Source: Sedimenticola hydrogenitrophicus
Lineage (GTDB): Bacteria; Pseudomonadota; Gammaproteobacteria; Chromatiales; Chromatiaceae
Direction of reading: 5' to 3'
Assembly: GCF_029017505.1 (NCBI RefSeq)
Contig: NZ_JAQGEI010000023.1
Span: 1 to 64,000, forward strand
Length of the DNA: 64,000 bases
The position numbers were made by a program, and so were the translations under genes. The notes below the pieces were generated by a model. The model was not told the DNA's origin and ran no database searches. It worked only from the letters and a program-made list of their open reading frames with translations. Below, in pieces: positions 27,333 through 39,206 of the stretch (its first letter is position 1; each line of letters opens with the position of its first letter).

Positions 27333-28739
27333 TTACAGGCTGTAGTACATGTCGAACTCCACCGGGTGGGTGGTCATGCGCAGACGGGTCACGTCATCCA
27401 TCTTCAGGGCGATGAAGCCGTCGATCAGGTCATCGGTGAACACACCGCCGGCGGTGAGGAACTCTCGGTCCGCATCCAGGGCTTCCAATGCCTGATCCAG
27501 GCTGTGGCAGACGGTGGGGATGGCCGCGGCCTCTTCGGCCGGCAGGTCGTACAGGTCCTTGTCCATCGCCTCGCCCGGGTGGATCTTGTTCTGGATACCG
27601 TCCAGGCCGGCCATCAGCATGGCGGCGAAGGCCAGGTAGGGGTTGGCGGTGGGATCCGGGAAACGCACCTCGATGCGCCGGCCCTTCGGGCTGTTGACGA
27701 ACGGGATACGGATGGAGGCGGAACGGTTGCGGGCCGAGTAGGCCAGCATCACGGGGGCCTCGAAACCGGGGACCAGACGCTTGTAGGAGTTGGTGGATGG
27801 GTTGGTGAAGGCGTTCAGGGCCCGGGCATGCTTGATGATGCCGCCGATGTAGAACAGCGCGGTCTCGGACAGGCCGCCGTACAGATTGCCGGCAAAGATG
27901 TTCTCGCCATCTTTGGCCAGGGACTGGTGCACGTGCATACCGGATCCATTATCACCCACCAGCGGTTTCGGCATGAAGGTGGCGGTCTTGCCATAGGCGT
28001 GGGCGACGTTCCAGGTGACGTATTTCTGCACCTGGACCCAGTCGGCACGCTTCACCAGGGTGCTGAACATGGTGCCGATCTCACACTGGCCGGCGGTGGC
28101 CACTTCGTGGTGATGTACCTCGACCGGCACACCCATCTCTTCCATGGCCAGACACATGGCGGCACGGATGTCGTTCAGGGAGTCGACCGGGGGTACCGGG
28201 AAGTAGCCGCCCTTGGTCCCGGGACGGTGGCCGATGTTGCCATCCTGATAGACCCGCTCGGAGTTCCAGCCGGCCTCTTCCGAGTCGATCTTGTAGAAGG
28301 CGCCGCTCATCTCGGCTCCCCAGCGGACATCGTCCAGAACGAAGAACTCGGGCTCCGGACCAAAGAAGGCGCTATCGGCAATACCGGTGGAGGCCAGGTA
28401 AGCCTCGGCGCGCCGGGCGACGGAGCGGGGATCACGCTCGTAACCTTCCATGGTGGTGGGCTCGAGGATGTCGCAGGTGATGTTCAGGGTCACCTCGTCG
28501 GCGAACAGGTCGAGGACCGCGGTCTCTTCATCCGGCATCAGCACCATGTCGGATTCGTTGATGCCCTTCCAGCCGGCAATGGAGGAACCGTCGAACATCT
28601 TGCCGTCGGTGAAGAGGTCCTCGTCGATGACATGGGCGGGCACGGAGACGTGCTGCTCCTTGCCGCGGGTATCGGTGAAGCGGAAATCGACAAACTTCAC
28701 TTCATTGTCTTTGATCATCTTCAGGACTTTTGAGGCCAT
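27333..28739 (-). CDS. glnA: Glutamine synthetase, type I
   Basis: GlnA makes glutamine from glutamate, ammonia and ATP as a dodecamer. The start at 28739 ([28 protein letters not shown]) gives 468 residues. Signatures are [17 protein letters not shown], the ATP-site and metal-binding segments ([44 protein letters not shown]), and NRSASIRIP. The adenylylation site is the tyrosine of [10 protein letters not shown], so it is a GSI-beta enzyme controlled by GlnE. It is driven by a sigma-54 promoter with an upstream NtrC-type palindrome and ends at a strong terminator. Confidence 0.97.
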   Translation of the reverse strand: MASKVLKMIKDNEVKFVDFRFTDTRGKEQHVSVPAHVIDEDLFTDGKMFDGSSIAGWKGINESDMVLMPDEETAVLDLFADEVTLNITCDILEPTTMEGYERDPRSVARRAEAYLASTGIADSAFFGPEPEFFVLDDVRWGAEMSGAFYKIDSEEAGWNSERVYQDGNIGHRPGTKGGYFPVPPVDSLNDIRAAMCLAMEEMGVPVEVHHHEVATAGQCEIGTMFSTLVKRADWVQVQKYVTWNVAHAYGKTATFMPKPLVGDNGSGMHVHQSLAKDGENIFAGNLYGGLSETALFYIGGIIKHARALNAFTNPSTNSYKRLVPGFEAPVMLAYSARNRSASIRIPFVNSPKGRRIEVRFPDPTANPYLAFAAMLMAGLDGIQNKIHPGEAMDKDLYDLPAEEAAAIPTVCHSLDQALEALDADREFLTAGGVFTDDLIDGFIALKMDDVTRLRMTTHPVEFDMYYSL

Positions 28740-28854
28740 GAGGTTCTCCAGAGTTAGTTTTGAAATTATTTGGACCACACTGTGGCCATAAATGAAAAAT
28801 TCTTGCGTTTTGGGACGCCCCTGCCCGGGGCAACCAAAGCATGTCCTGGGTTTT

Positions 28855-28870
28855 AGCAAGTACTGTGCCA
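28855..28870 (-). promoter_or_regulatory. Sigma-54 (RpoN) promoter of glnA
   Basis: On the minus strand the sequence reads TGGCAC-AGTAC-TTGCT, matching the -24/-12 consensus TGGCAC-N5-TTGCW exactly. The predicted transcript start (about 28843) lies roughly 100 bases before the glnA start. The block 28871-29061 between it and the NtrC site shows no gene. Confidence 0.9.
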
Positions 28871-29061
28871 CGGTCAGGGCACCGTTTTACTCCCCATCCC
28901 CGACCGGACGGACGATTTTACTACGATTCCAGCGGAGGCGGGAAACGGAAATAATTACAGGGGATTAGCGCCCCTTGCCGGCGGCCGACGGCCTGGGGTC
29001 CGGGTCATCGACGCAGCGCTCCCGGTCTCGCTCCGGCAACAACACGCACCAAAATAAAGCG

Positions 29062-29086
29062 TTAATGCACCATAATTGTGCATTAA
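29062..29086. promoter_or_regulatory. NtrC-type enhancer site upstream of glnA
   Basis: TGCAC-CATAATT-GTGCA (29066-29082), within the symmetric flank TTAA...TTAA, fits the NtrC binding consensus. It lies about 200 bases upstream of the sigma-54 promoter of glnA, a normal enhancer distance, and overlaps the stop codon of the CDF transporter gene. Confidence 0.8.
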
Positions 29087-30234
29087 CCGTAATAGACCTT
29101 GACCACGCCAAACTCCGGCTTTTCCGCCGCCTTCTCCTGGAGGGCTCGCTTAAATGCCTGCCGAGCCGTCGCTCCGGACAGGTCCGCCAGAGAGAAGTAG
29201 ACATCCACATTGATCTTTCCTGCCAGATAATGGAGCACCACCCGGCGCCGCTTCTCCGCGCCGGGAATGTCGCGCCACTGTTGCGCCAGCAGCTTCTCCG
29301 CCACCGACCGGAGAGGCAGGCCCTCGCAGGGTACCCCCATCTCATCGTCCTCCGGATCGATATGCACGGTGACGTCCATCACCTCGCTGATTTCATCCAG
29401 CAGGCGGTCGATCACGGTCTGGCCGATCATGTGCCCCTCGGAAACACTCAGCCAGGGCTCCACCAGGATATGCACATCCACGCTCGCCTCGCCACCGATC
29501 CGGCGGGTCCGCAGCATGTGGATATCCATGACCCCGCCGATCTGATGAATGATCTCGCGGATGCGCTCCAGGCGCTCCTCGTCCAGCCCCTCGTCGACCA
29601 GTTCCTGGAACGCCGGCCAGCTCAGGTCCCAACCGATCTTGGCAATCATCAGCCCGACCCCGACGGCGGCGATGGCATCCAGATAAGGCAGGCCGGCCAT
29701 GGTGCCGGCCACCCCGACCAGCACCACCACCGAAGAGAGGGCATCCGAGCGATGATGCCAGGCATTGGCCTGCAGCAGATCCGATTTGATCTGGCGCGCC
29801 ACCCGCGCGGTGTAGTGGTAGAGCGCCTCGTTGGCCACAATCGAGAACAGGGCGGCATACAGGGCCAGCGGTTTCGGATGCAGCAGGGCTTCGGGGACGA
29901 ACAGCCGCTCCACCGCATCCCAGGTGATCCCGATCGCCACCAATCCCAGCAGGACACCCAGCCCGAGCGTCCCGGCCGTTTCAAAGCGGCCGTGGCCGTA
30001 GGGGTGGGCTCTGTCGGGACCATGGTGGGCGTGCCTGGCGGCAAAGTAGACCAGGCCATCCGACAGCAGATCGGACAGCGAATGGATACCGTCGGCCACC
30101 AGGGCCTGGGACTGCGCCAGCACGCCGATGATGGTCTTGCTCGCCGCCAGCACCAGGTTGACCAGCACCCCCACTACGGTGATGCGCTGGATCGCCTGGT
30201 AGCGGAGGCGCTTTTGCTCGGTGATCTGGTCCAT
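29083..30234 (-). CDS. Cation diffusion facilitator (CDF) family transporter
   Basis: The start at 30234 (MDQITEQKRLRYQ) gives 383 residues. About six membrane helices span residues 20-220, with the transport-site motifs HSLSD in helix 2 and HHRSD in helix 5, an HxxxD pair as in zinc-type CDF proteins. A long cytoplasmic C-terminal region (about 220-383) holds two alpha-beta dimerisation-like folds (DVHILVEPWLSVSEGHMIG, DVTVHIDPEDDE). Proton-driven efflux of Zn2+ or Fe2+ from the cytoplasm is the family role; the metal is not decided by sequence. It lies five bases after a tusA-like gene, suggesting an operon with the PP-loop protein. Confidence 0.88.
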   Translation of the reverse strand: MDQITEQKRLRYQAIQRITVVGVLVNLVLAASKTIIGVLAQSQALVADGIHSLSDLLSDGLVYFAARHAHHGPDRAHPYGHGRFETAGTLGLGVLLGLVAIGITWDAVERLFVPEALLHPKPLALYAALFSIVANEALYHYTARVARQIKSDLLQANAWHHRSDALSSVVVLVGVAGTMAGLPYLDAIAAVGVGLMIAKIGWDLSWPAFQELVDEGLDEERLERIREIIHQIGGVMDIHMLRTRRIGGEASVDVHILVEPWLSVSEGHMIGQTVIDRLLDEISEVMDVTVHIDPEDDEMGVPCEGLPLRSVAEKLLAQQWRDIPGAEKRRRVVLHYLAGKINVDVYFSLADLSGATARQAFKRALQEKAAEKPEFGVVKVYYG

Positions 30235-30239
30235 TCCGC

Positions 30240-30473
30240 TCAGCTCTCCTCGCCCACCTCGACCACGATGATGTATTCGTTGCCCTCGGTCCGGGTCTCG
30301 ATCAGTTTGTGGCCGTTGATGCGGCACCAGGCGGGGATGTCGCTGAGCGCCCCCGGATCGGTGCAGATCGCCTCGACCCGGGTACCCGGCGGCAGCTCCT
30401 TGACCCGGTTCTGTACCCGGATCACCGGCATCGGACAGAGCAAGCGGCGCGCGTCCACGATCACAGGGCTCAT
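30240..30473 (-). CDS. TusA-like sulfur carrier protein
   Basis: The 77-residue start at 30473 gives an ATGA overlap with the upstream gene and an AGGAG box at good spacing. TusA-family features are the LLCPMPVIRVQ segment with its persulfide-carrying cysteine (about residue 13), the following helix, and EAICTDPGALSDIPAWC with a second cysteine pair region. TusA-like proteins relay sulfur to tRNA thiolation, molybdopterin or dissimilatory sulfur enzymes. Direct coupling to a PP-loop ATPase gene suggests it donates sulfur to that enzyme, which is inference. Confidence 0.88.
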   Translation of the reverse strand: MSPVIVDARRLLCPMPVIRVQNRVKELPPGTRVEAICTDPGALSDIPAWCRINGHKLIETRTEGNEYIIVVEVGEES

Positions 30474-31513
30474 ATGTACCACTCCTGGGGGATCTCTTCC
30501 GCGGTCAGCGGCTTGACCGACAACTGCTGCTGACTGCCATCCAGCGCGGTCACGGTCAGTTCCACCCGCTCGGCCTGTTTGCCCTGGCTGAAACGCGCCA
30601 CCAGCCGGGCCGCCAGCGCGATATCATCGGCGTCCACGCTGCCGTCCAGCAGTGCCAGCGGTCCGGCATGGCTGGTGGTGAGCAGGCTGACATACTGCTT
30701 GCGATAGCCCTGGAGAAAATTCCCCTCCCCCTCTTCACGGGAGATGATCACCTTGAAATGGGGCCGTGGCCGCAGGTGCCGGCCCACCTTCAGCAGCATG
30801 ATGTCATCCATCTCGTACTGCTTTTCACCCCGCGCCTGCCACAGGTCGGCCAGCTTCACCGCGTACTGGGCATCGGTCAGGAAACAGCAGCCACCGGCCG
30901 GCTGGGCATAGTCCTCCAGGCCGAACTGCTCCGCCAGCGCCATCTGCGGCTTGCGGCTGCGGCCATTGAAGCCGTACAGCTGGTCACGGCTGATCCAGCC
31001 TTCGCGTTCCGGCAGGGTCGCCGGCAGGTTCCTGCCCGACAGCGGCCTGACCAGGCGATCCTCGGCACCGGACTCCCGGGCCACCACCGGCATGGTGTCC
31101 TTGCGCTGGGACATGGGACGCTGACCGACCACTTCGCCGGTGATAATGAAATCGAAACCGTGCTCTGCAATCCACTCATGCGCCTTCTTCACCATGAAGA
31201 TCTTGCAATCCAGGCAGGGATTGAGGTTGGCCCCGTAACCGTGCTTCGGATTGAGCACGATATCCTTGTACTCCTCGACGATGTCGACGATGTGCAGCTT
31301 GATCCCCAGCTGCTCGGCCACCCACAGGGCGTTGTTGCGTTTCACCCGGCTCCGGTCCTTCTGGCGGATGGCATGGGTGTGGCCTTCCACACAGAACCCG
31401 GTGAAGAAATTAATTCCTTCCACATGGATACCCTGCTGCTGGATCACCTTGGCGGCCAATAGTGAGTCCAGGCCACCGGAGATGAGGGCTACGGCCTTGC
31501 GTTGTCTGGTCAT
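30470..31513 (-). CDS. PP-loop ATPase of the MnmA/ThiI-like thiolase type with NFACT-R-like C-terminus
   Basis: The start at 31513 (MTRQRKAVALISGGLDS) gives 347 residues. The PP-loop SGGLDSLLAA (about 12-21) binds ATP for adenylation of a substrate. HGYGANLNPCLDCKIFMVKKA carries a CxxC pair (about residue 105), as in tRNA thiolation enzymes, and GGCCFLTD adds two cysteines near 205. The C-terminal GRHLRPRPHFKVIISREEGEGN resembles the NFACT-R RNA-binding domain attached to similar COG0482-like proteins in other bacteria. It is often annotated as a tRNA thiouridylase but is clearly not the canonical MnmA. With tusA immediately after, it probably thiolates an RNA or small molecule using TusA sulfur. 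Confidence 0.8.
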   Translation of the reverse strand: MTRQRKAVALISGGLDSLLAAKVIQQQGIHVEGINFFTGFCVEGHTHAIRQKDRSRVKRNNALWVAEQLGIKLHIVDIVEEYKDIVLNPKHGYGANLNPCLDCKIFMVKKAHEWIAEHGFDFIITGEVVGQRPMSQRKDTMPVVARESGAEDRLVRPLSGRNLPATLPEREGWISRDQLYGFNGRSRKPQMALAEQFGLEDYAQPAGGCCFLTDAQYAVKLADLWQARGEKQYEMDDIMLLKVGRHLRPRPHFKVIISREEGEGNFLQGYRKQYVSLLTTSHAGPLALLDGSVDADDIALAARLVARFSQGKQAERVELTVTALDGSQQQLSVKPLTAEEIPQEWYI

Positions 31514-31667
31514 GATGGTAAAAGTGTCAGGAGGTGTCTCGGCCTGATATTGTAAGCGTTTGACTCGCTCCACTTCAAAGAAATGTTCAGACTCAACAAT
31601 CCGGCGCCAAAACGATATACTGCGCCGATTGGTTTTTCCTTTTATATATAGAGCCTTAACCTGAACT

Positions 31668-32600
31668 ATGACGAATTCGAACAATGGCCCTGACGCGTCA
31701 ACCTTCCAGGGCCTGATTTTTGCCCTTGAGCGTTACTGGGCGGAACAGGGTTGTGTGATCCTGCAGCCCTACGACATGGAGGTGGGTGCCGGCACCTTCC
31801 ATACCGCCACCTTCCTGCGCTCCATCGGACCGGAACCCTGGAATGCCGCCTATGTGCAGCCCTCGCGCCGCCCCACCGATGGCCGCTACGGCGACAATCC
31901 CAACCGCCTGCAGCACTACTATCAGTTCCAGGTGGCGCTGAAGCCGTCTCCGCTGAATATCCAGGAGCTCTATCTGGGCTCGCTGGAGATGCTCGGGCTC
32001 GACACCCGGGTGCACGATGTCCGCTTTGTCGAGGACAACTGGGAATCCCCCACCCTCGGGGCCTGGGGCCTGGGCTGGGAGGTGTGGCTGAACGGCATGG
32101 AGGTGACCCAGTTTACCTATTTCCAGCAGGTGGGGGGTATCGATTGCCGCCCGGTCACCGGCGAGATCACCTATGGCCTCGAGCGCATCGCCATGTATTT
32201 GCAGAACGTGGAGAGCGTGTTCGATCTGGTCTGGACCCACGGGCCCCAGGGTCCGGTCACCTACGGCGACGTGTTTCACCAGAACGAGGTGGAGCAGTCC
32301 GCCTACAACTTCGAGCACGCGGATGTGGATTACCTGTTCGGCACTTTCGACCAGTGCGAACAGCAGAGCAGCAAACTGATCGGGCTCGGCCTGCCGCTGC
32401 CCGCCTATGAGCAGGTGCTGAAGGCCTCCCACGCATTCAATCTGCTGGACGCCCGCCATGCCATCTCGGTGACCGAGCGGCAGCGCTATATCCTGCGCGT
32501 GCGCACCCTGGCGCGGGCCGTGGCCCAAGCCTACTACGACGCCCGGGAAAAACTGGGCTTCCCCATGCTTAAGAATCAGAAGGAGCAGGCCCGTGGCTAA
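31668..32600 (+). CDS. glyQ: Glycyl-tRNA synthetase alpha subunit
   Basis: This is the catalytic subunit of the bacterial heterotetrameric GlyRS, which charges tRNA-Gly. The 310-residue sequence has the family core [34 protein letters not shown] region, the motif [16 protein letters not shown], and [19 protein letters not shown] in the class II fold. It is divergent from the PP-loop gene with a 155-base promoter region, and overlaps glyS by eight bases. Confidence 0.97.
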   Translation: MTNSNNGPDASTFQGLIFALERYWAEQGCVILQPYDMEVGAGTFHTATFLRSIGPEPWNAAYVQPSRRPTDGRYGDNPNRLQHYYQFQVALKPSPLNIQELYLGSLEMLGLDTRVHDVRFVEDNWESPTLGAWGLGWEVWLNGMEVTQFTYFQQVGGIDCRPVTGEITYGLERIAMYLQNVESVFDLVWTHGPQGPVTYGDVFHQNEVEQSAYNFEHADVDYLFGTFDQCEQQSSKLIGLGLPLPAYEQVLKASHAFNLLDARHAISVTERQRYILRVRTLARAVAQAYYDAREKLGFPMLKNQKEQARG

Positions 32601-34740
32601 CAATTTCGTCGGGAATGAAATTGGACGGCCGGAGGCCGCCCGCAGGGATCGCGCCATGGAAGGCGCGAGTGAATATGCCGATCTGCTGTTTGAACTCGGC
32701 ACCGAAGAGCTGCCTCCGGTTGCCCTGCAAAGGCTCTCAGACGCCCTCACCGCGGCGTTCGTGGAAGGCCTGCAGCGGGCCCATCTGCAGCACGGACCGG
32801 TGCACGCCTATGCCACCCCCCGACGGCTCGCGCTGTGGGTGGAGGCCTGTGCCACGGCCCAGCCGGACCGCGCAACCGAACGCCGGGGCCCGGCCGTGCA
32901 GGCCGCCTTCGATGCCGAGGGTAACCCGACCCAGGCGGCGCAGGGTTTTGCCCGCTCCTGTAACACCAGCGTCGACCAGCTGGAACGGCTCACCACCGAC
33001 AAGGGCGAGTGGCTGGTGTACAGATTCCATGAGCTGGGTAAAGCGACCGCCGAATTGCTCCCCGGGATTGCCGAGGAGGCGCTCAACCGCCTGCCCATAC
33101 CCAAGCGGATGCGCTGGGGGGCGTCGGAGGCGCAGTTTGTACGCCCGGTGCAGTGGCTGCTGTTCCTGCTCGGTGAGCAGGTGGTTCCCTGTCGGCTACT
33201 GGATACCGAGGCCGGCAATCTGACCCATGGACACCGCTTCCACCATCCCCAGGCCATCCGTATCGAACACCCGGCGCAGTATGCCGAGGTGCTGCAGGAG
33301 CAGGGTCGGGTGATTGCCGACTTTGCCCAGCGCCGGGAGAAGATCCGCCGCCAGGTTGCCCAGACCGCCGACGCCATCGGCGGCCAGGCACCGATCGACG
33401 AGGCGCTGCTGGACGAGGTGACCGGCCTGGTGGAGTGGCCGGTACCGATCTCGGCCGGTTTCGAAGAGCGCTTCCTGGAAGTTCCCCACGAGGCGCTGAT
33501 CAGCACCATGAAAAAGAACCAGAAATATTTCCATCTGGTTGACGCGCAGGGACGGCTGATGAATCACTTCATCACCATTGCCAATATCGACAGCCCGAAA
33601 CCCGAACTGATCAAGGAGGGTAATGAGCGGGTGGTCCGGCCACGCCTGAGCGATGCCATGTTCTTCTGGCAACAGGACGGCAAGCGCACCCTCGACAGCC
33701 GCATCGACTCCCTCAAGGGCGTCCTGTTTCAGCAGAAGCTCGGCTCCATGCACGACAAGAGCGTACGCGTCGCCGCCCTGGCCGGAGTCATTGCCGGGCA
33801 TATCGGCGGGGACCGCGCCGCCGCGGAAAAGGCCGGCATGTTGAGCCGTTGTGATCTGATGACCGAGATGGTGTACGAATTTCCCGAGATGCAGGGCATC
33901 ATGGGACGCTACCAGGCGAAGCGGGATGGTGAATCCGATGAGATCGCCGAGGCGCTGGACGAATTTTATATGCCGCGCTTCTCCGGCGACGATCTGCCCC
34001 GCACCCGTACCGGCATTGCGGTGTCCCTGGCGGAGCGCCTGGATACCCTGGTGGGGATCTTCGGTATCGGCATGAAACCGACCGGCGACAAGGATCCGTT
34101 TGCCCTGCGCCGCGCCGCGCTGGGCGCACTGCGCATCATGCGTGAGCACTCACTCACGCTTAATCTCAGGCAGTTGCTGGCCCATGCGGTGGAGCAGCTG
34201 CGCCCGGCCATCACTGAACCGGACTGTGCCGAAGAGGTGTACGGCTTCATGCTGGAGCGCCTGAAGGGTATCTATCTCGATCAGCAGATAGCGGTGGATC
34301 TGTTTGAGGCGGTGGCAGCGACCCGGCCCGACTCGATCGCCGATTTCGATCGCCGGGTGCATGCCGTGGTGGCCTTCCGCACGCTCACCGCGGCAGAGGC
34401 GCTGGCAGCCGCCAACAAGCGTATTCACAATATCCTCAAGAAGAGTGCGCAGGCCATTCCGACAGAGGTCGACCCGGGCCTGTTCGACTCACCGCAGGAG
34501 CAGACGCTCTATTCGGTCATCGAACAGAAACGCACTGAGATCGCCCCGCTGATGGCCGCCGCCGCCTATGAGCAGGTGCTGCAGAGTCTTGCCACCCTGC
34601 AGGCGCCAGTGGATCAGTTTTTTGATCAGGTGATGGTGATGGCGGACGATCCCGCCATCCGCGCCAACCGTCTGGCGCTGCTCAACCGCCTCAACAAGCT
34701 GTTTCTCGGCGTGGCCGACATTTCGATCCTCCAAACATAG
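32593..34740 (+). CDS. glyS: Glycyl-tRNA synthetase beta subunit
   Basis: The beta subunit recognises tRNA-Gly and is required for aminoacylation. The GTG start at 32593 is supported by an AGGAG box eight bases upstream and gives 715 residues. An internal ATG at 32656 would start closer to the conserved [13 protein letters not shown] but has a poorer RBS, so the first 21 residues are uncertain. Conserved segments such as [42 protein letters not shown] and KDPFALRR, and a C-terminal anticodon-binding-like domain, are in order. Confidence 0.95.
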   Translation: MANNFVGNEIGRPEAARRDRAMEGASEYADLLFELGTEELPPVALQRLSDALTAAFVEGLQRAHLQHGPVHAYATPRRLALWVEACATAQPDRATERRGPAVQAAFDAEGNPTQAAQGFARSCNTSVDQLERLTTDKGEWLVYRFHELGKATAELLPGIAEEALNRLPIPKRMRWGASEAQFVRPVQWLLFLLGEQVVPCRLLDTEAGNLTHGHRFHHPQAIRIEHPAQYAEVLQEQGRVIADFAQRREKIRRQVAQTADAIGGQAPIDEALLDEVTGLVEWPVPISAGFEERFLEVPHEALISTMKKNQKYFHLVDAQGRLMNHFITIANIDSPKPELIKEGNERVVRPRLSDAMFFWQQDGKRTLDSRIDSLKGVLFQQKLGSMHDKSVRVAALAGVIAGHIGGDRAAAEKAGMLSRCDLMTEMVYEFPEMQGIMGRYQAKRDGESDEIAEALDEFYMPRFSGDDLPRTRTGIAVSLAERLDTLVGIFGIGMKPTGDKDPFALRRAALGALRIMREHSLTLNLRQLLAHAVEQLRPAITEPDCAEEVYGFMLERLKGIYLDQQIAVDLFEAVAATRPDSIADFDRRVHAVVAFRTLTAAEALAAANKRIHNILKKSAQAIPTEVDPGLFDSPQEQTLYSVIEQKRTEIAPLMAAAAYEQVLQSLATLQAPVDQFFDQVMVMADDPAIRANRLALLNRLNKLFLGVADISILQT

Positions 34741-34785
34741 GCTAATCTCAAACCACAGGAACTGGTAACAAAGGATATGAACATA

Positions 34786-34801
34786 GTAAGTACTTGCTTA
34801 C
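34786..34801. promoter_or_regulatory. Palindrome GTAAGTACTTGCTTAC before gmhB
   Basis: A 16-base inverted repeat (one internal mismatch pair) ends 10 bases before the gmhB start. A closely similar palindrome, GTAAGTATTCACTTAC, follows the end of plsC at 36077-36092. It may be a repressor operator or one end of a small mobile cassette. Confidence 0.45.
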
Positions 34802-34810
34802 ATAGATGAA

Positions 34811-35362
34811 ATGAAGCTGATAATCCTCGACCGAGATGGCGTCATTAATGAAGACTCGGATGCCTTCATCAAATCACCCGATGAATGGCTTCCCATACCG
34901 GGTAGTCTTCAGGCCGTGGCGAAGCTGAATCAGGCGGGCTACCGGGTGGTGATTGCAACCAATCAATCCGGTCTGGCCCGGGGCCTGTTCACTATCGATG
35001 CGCTCAACGCCATCCATAACAAGATGCACCTGGCCCTGGCCTGCGAGGGTGGACACATCGATGGGCTCTTTTTCTGCCCCCATGGACCGGACGACCACTG
35101 TGAGTGCCGTAAACCCAGGCCGGGGCTGCTGCTACAGATCAGTGAACGCTTCTATTCCGGCCTGGAAGGCATCCCCTGCATCGGCGACAGCCTGCGCGAT
35201 CTTGAGGCCGCCCTGGCTGTCGGCGCACGCCCGATACTGGTGCGCACCGGCAAGGGAAGGAAAACCGAAGCCGACCCCCGGCTCCACCCCGGCATCCCGG
35301 TCCATGACAATCTGAGCGATGCGGTCGATGCATTGTTGAGTGAAGAAGAACCCGAACAATGA
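34811..35362 (+). CDS. gmhB: D-glycero-beta-D-manno-heptose-1,7-bisphosphate 7-phosphatase
   Basis: GmhB removes the C7 phosphate of heptose bisphosphate during synthesis of the lipopolysaccharide inner-core precursor ADP-heptose. The 183-residue HAD-superfamily protein has the nucleophile motif ILDRDGVIN (Asp8/Asp10), the TNQSG motif, the zinc-binding loop CPHGPDDHCECRKP (about 92-105), and GDSLRDLEAA. It overlaps plsC by four bases (ATGA). The pair follows glyS in many gammaproteobacteria. Confidence 0.93.
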   Translation: MKLIILDRDGVINEDSDAFIKSPDEWLPIPGSLQAVAKLNQAGYRVVIATNQSGLARGLFTIDALNAIHNKMHLALACEGGHIDGLFFCPHGPDDHCECRKPRPGLLLQISERFYSGLEGIPCIGDSLRDLEAALAVGARPILVRTGKGRKTEADPRLHPGIPVHDNLSDAVDALLSEEEPEQ

Positions 35363-36069
35363 TCCTGATTCGATCTCTGCTCTATCTGGTGAGCCTGGTT
35401 CTCACCACGCTGATACTCGCGGGCCTGTTATCCATCATCGGCTGGGTGTTGCCCTACCGGCAGCGCTGCCGGATCGCCAATGCCTGGGGCGCGGTCAATC
35501 TCTGGTGTCTCAAGTACTTTTGCGGACTCGGCTATCAGATTGAGGGTCTGGAAAAGGTCCCCGAATCTGGCGCGATTGTCCTGGCCAAGCATCAATCCGC
35601 CTGGGAGACCATGGCATTGCGGGCGCTGTTGCCACCCGAACAGGCCTGGGTGCTGAAACGCGAGCTCATGTGGGTCCCCTTTTTCGGCTGGGCGGCCGCA
35701 ACCGTGCAGCCGATCGCCATCAATCGCAAGGCCGGCAGCAAGGCGGCGCGCCAGGTGATCGAGACCGGCATCGTGCGGCTGCGGCAGGGGCGGCTGGTGG
35801 TGATATTTCCGGAGGGGACCCGGGTTGCCCCCGGAGAACGGCGGCGTTACGGCCTGGGAGGGGCGCTGCTGGCTGAAAAAACCGGCGTCCCGGTTTTCCC
35901 CGTTGCCCACAACGCGGGCTCCTTCTGGCGCCGCCGTGACATCCGTAAATACCCGGGCGTCATCAAGGTGGTGGTCGGTGACCCCATTCCCTCGGCCGGG
36001 CGAAAGGCCGCCGACATCAACAGGGATGTGGAGAGCTGGATAGAGAACACCATGTCCCAGATACAATAA
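35359..36069 (+). CDS. 1-acyl-sn-glycerol-3-phosphate acyltransferase (PlsC family)
   Basis: The enzyme acylates lysophosphatidate to phosphatidate at the inner membrane. The 236-residue protein has an N-terminal membrane helix (about 5-30), acyltransferase motif I KHQSAWET, motif II with WVPFFGWAAATVQPIAINR, motif III FPEGTR, and motif IV VPVFPVAHNAG. Motif I reads H-x4-E instead of the textbook H-x4-D, a variant seen in some PlsC paralogues. It shares a transcript with gmhB and ends at a bidirectional terminator before gyrB. Confidence 0.9.
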   Translation: MILIRSLLYLVSLVLTTLILAGLLSIIGWVLPYRQRCRIANAWGAVNLWCLKYFCGLGYQIEGLEKVPESGAIVLAKHQSAWETMALRALLPPEQAWVLKRELMWVPFFGWAAATVQPIAINRKAGSKAARQVIETGIVRLRQGRLVVIFPEGTRVAPGERRRYGLGGALLAEKTGVPVFPVAHNAGSFWRRRDIRKYPGVIKVVVGDPIPSAGRKAADINRDVESWIENTMSQIQ

Positions 36070-36076
36070 AGCGACA

Positions 36077-36092
36077 GTAAGTATTCACTTAC
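36077..36092. promoter_or_regulatory. Palindrome GTAAGTATTCACTTAC after plsC
   Basis: A perfect inverted repeat (GTAAGT-ATTC-ACTTAC), similar to the one preceding gmhB at 34786-34801, so the two flank the gmhB-plsC pair. Function unknown. Confidence 0.45.
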
Positions 36093-36125
36093 AAGATAGC
36101 GGATCGCCTCCCGTTCGAGTAAATA

Positions 36126-36149
36126 AAAAGGGGCCGTGAGGCCCCTTTT
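36126..36149. terminator. Bidirectional rho-independent terminator between plsC and gyrB
   Basis: AAAAGGGGCC-GTGA-GGCCCCTTTT forms a 10-bp stem with A-runs and T-runs on both sides, serving both converging genes. Confidence 0.92.
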
Positions 36150-36170
36150 GATCCATCCCCTGACCGGCGA

Positions 36171-38588
<2,418 letters not shown>

Positions 38589-38645
38589 TTAACGAACGGC
38601 CCATTATACACCATGCTGTCTGCAGATTTATTCATAAATCACCGA

Positions 38646-38661
38646 TGTTCCACGTGGAACA
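38646..38661. promoter_or_regulatory. parS centromere site between recF and gyrB
   Basis: TGTTCCACGTGGAACA is a perfect palindrome identical to the established chromosomal parS consensus bound by ParB. It lies upstream of gyrB near the origin, as parS sites usually do. The beginning of parA is encoded about 25 kb away at the right edge. Confidence 0.92.
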
Positions 38662-38816
38662 CCTGGGGGTCTGGAAAGCACACCCAGTTACAGATTGCGC
38701 CTGATATTCGGTTGCCTTCAAGACGCGCCTGGTCACACTATGTAAGCCTTGGCGTAACGCCGAAGGCGCAGGAAAAGACCAACAAGTCGGGATGGTTATA
38801 GCGCGAGTATCGGAGT

Positions 38817-38989
38817 GTAACTATTCAGCACCCAAGCTTCAGTCGTGGATACGGGGTGTTTGTGGAAAGAGCCTCTATGGCAGGGATGCCATAGTGGAGC
38901 CTACAGGGATGTATTTAGGCGTCTCTTGGAACAAATTCCCCGTAGCCATGACGGCGCCGAACCTTAAGTTGAACATGCTGAATAGTTAC
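38817..38989. repeat. Family B-related MITE-like element (B')
   Basis: Perfect 14-bp terminal inverted repeats GTAACTATTCAGCA (38817-38830) and TGCTGAATAGTTAC (38976-38989) share GTAACTAYTCA with the family B ends. The interior carries the hairpins CTATGGCAGGGATGCCATAG (about 38876-38895) and TACAGGGATGTA (about 38901-38912). No protein is encoded. Confidence 0.7.
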
Positions 38990-39185
38990 TTAGGAGTTCA
39001 AAAGGCGTCGTTCAGGGCAGGCTACCCCCATTCAGGGATAAGCTGTGAATACATCCCTGTACGCTCGGTGTCGGCATGGCATCCTCGGCTCCGTAAACGG
39101 TACATCCCTGTACCACTCCTCTTGCCTCCGACGGTCCCTGAATGGGGGTAGCCCACCCGGCATCTGGAACTGAGCTCGGAAACAT
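38986..39185. repeat. Family A inverted-repeat element, copy 2
   Basis: This copy abuts the B' element. It shares with copies 1 and 3 the ends GGAGTTCAAAAGGCG and CTGGAACTGAG(C)TCGGA, and with copy 3 the interior GCATGGCATCCTCGGCTCCG and the hairpin GGTACATCCCTGTACC (39099-39114). Together with B' and parS it accounts for most of the gyrB-recF gap; 38662-38816 has no recognised feature. Confidence 0.7.
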
Positions 39186-39206
39186 GATTTATAGATTGAC
39201 CCGCTC

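Noticed and set aside
27210-28733. A 507-codon plus-strand open frame antisense to glnA
   Set aside because: Same reasoning: it mirrors glnA codon structure and has no recognisable domain or RBS.
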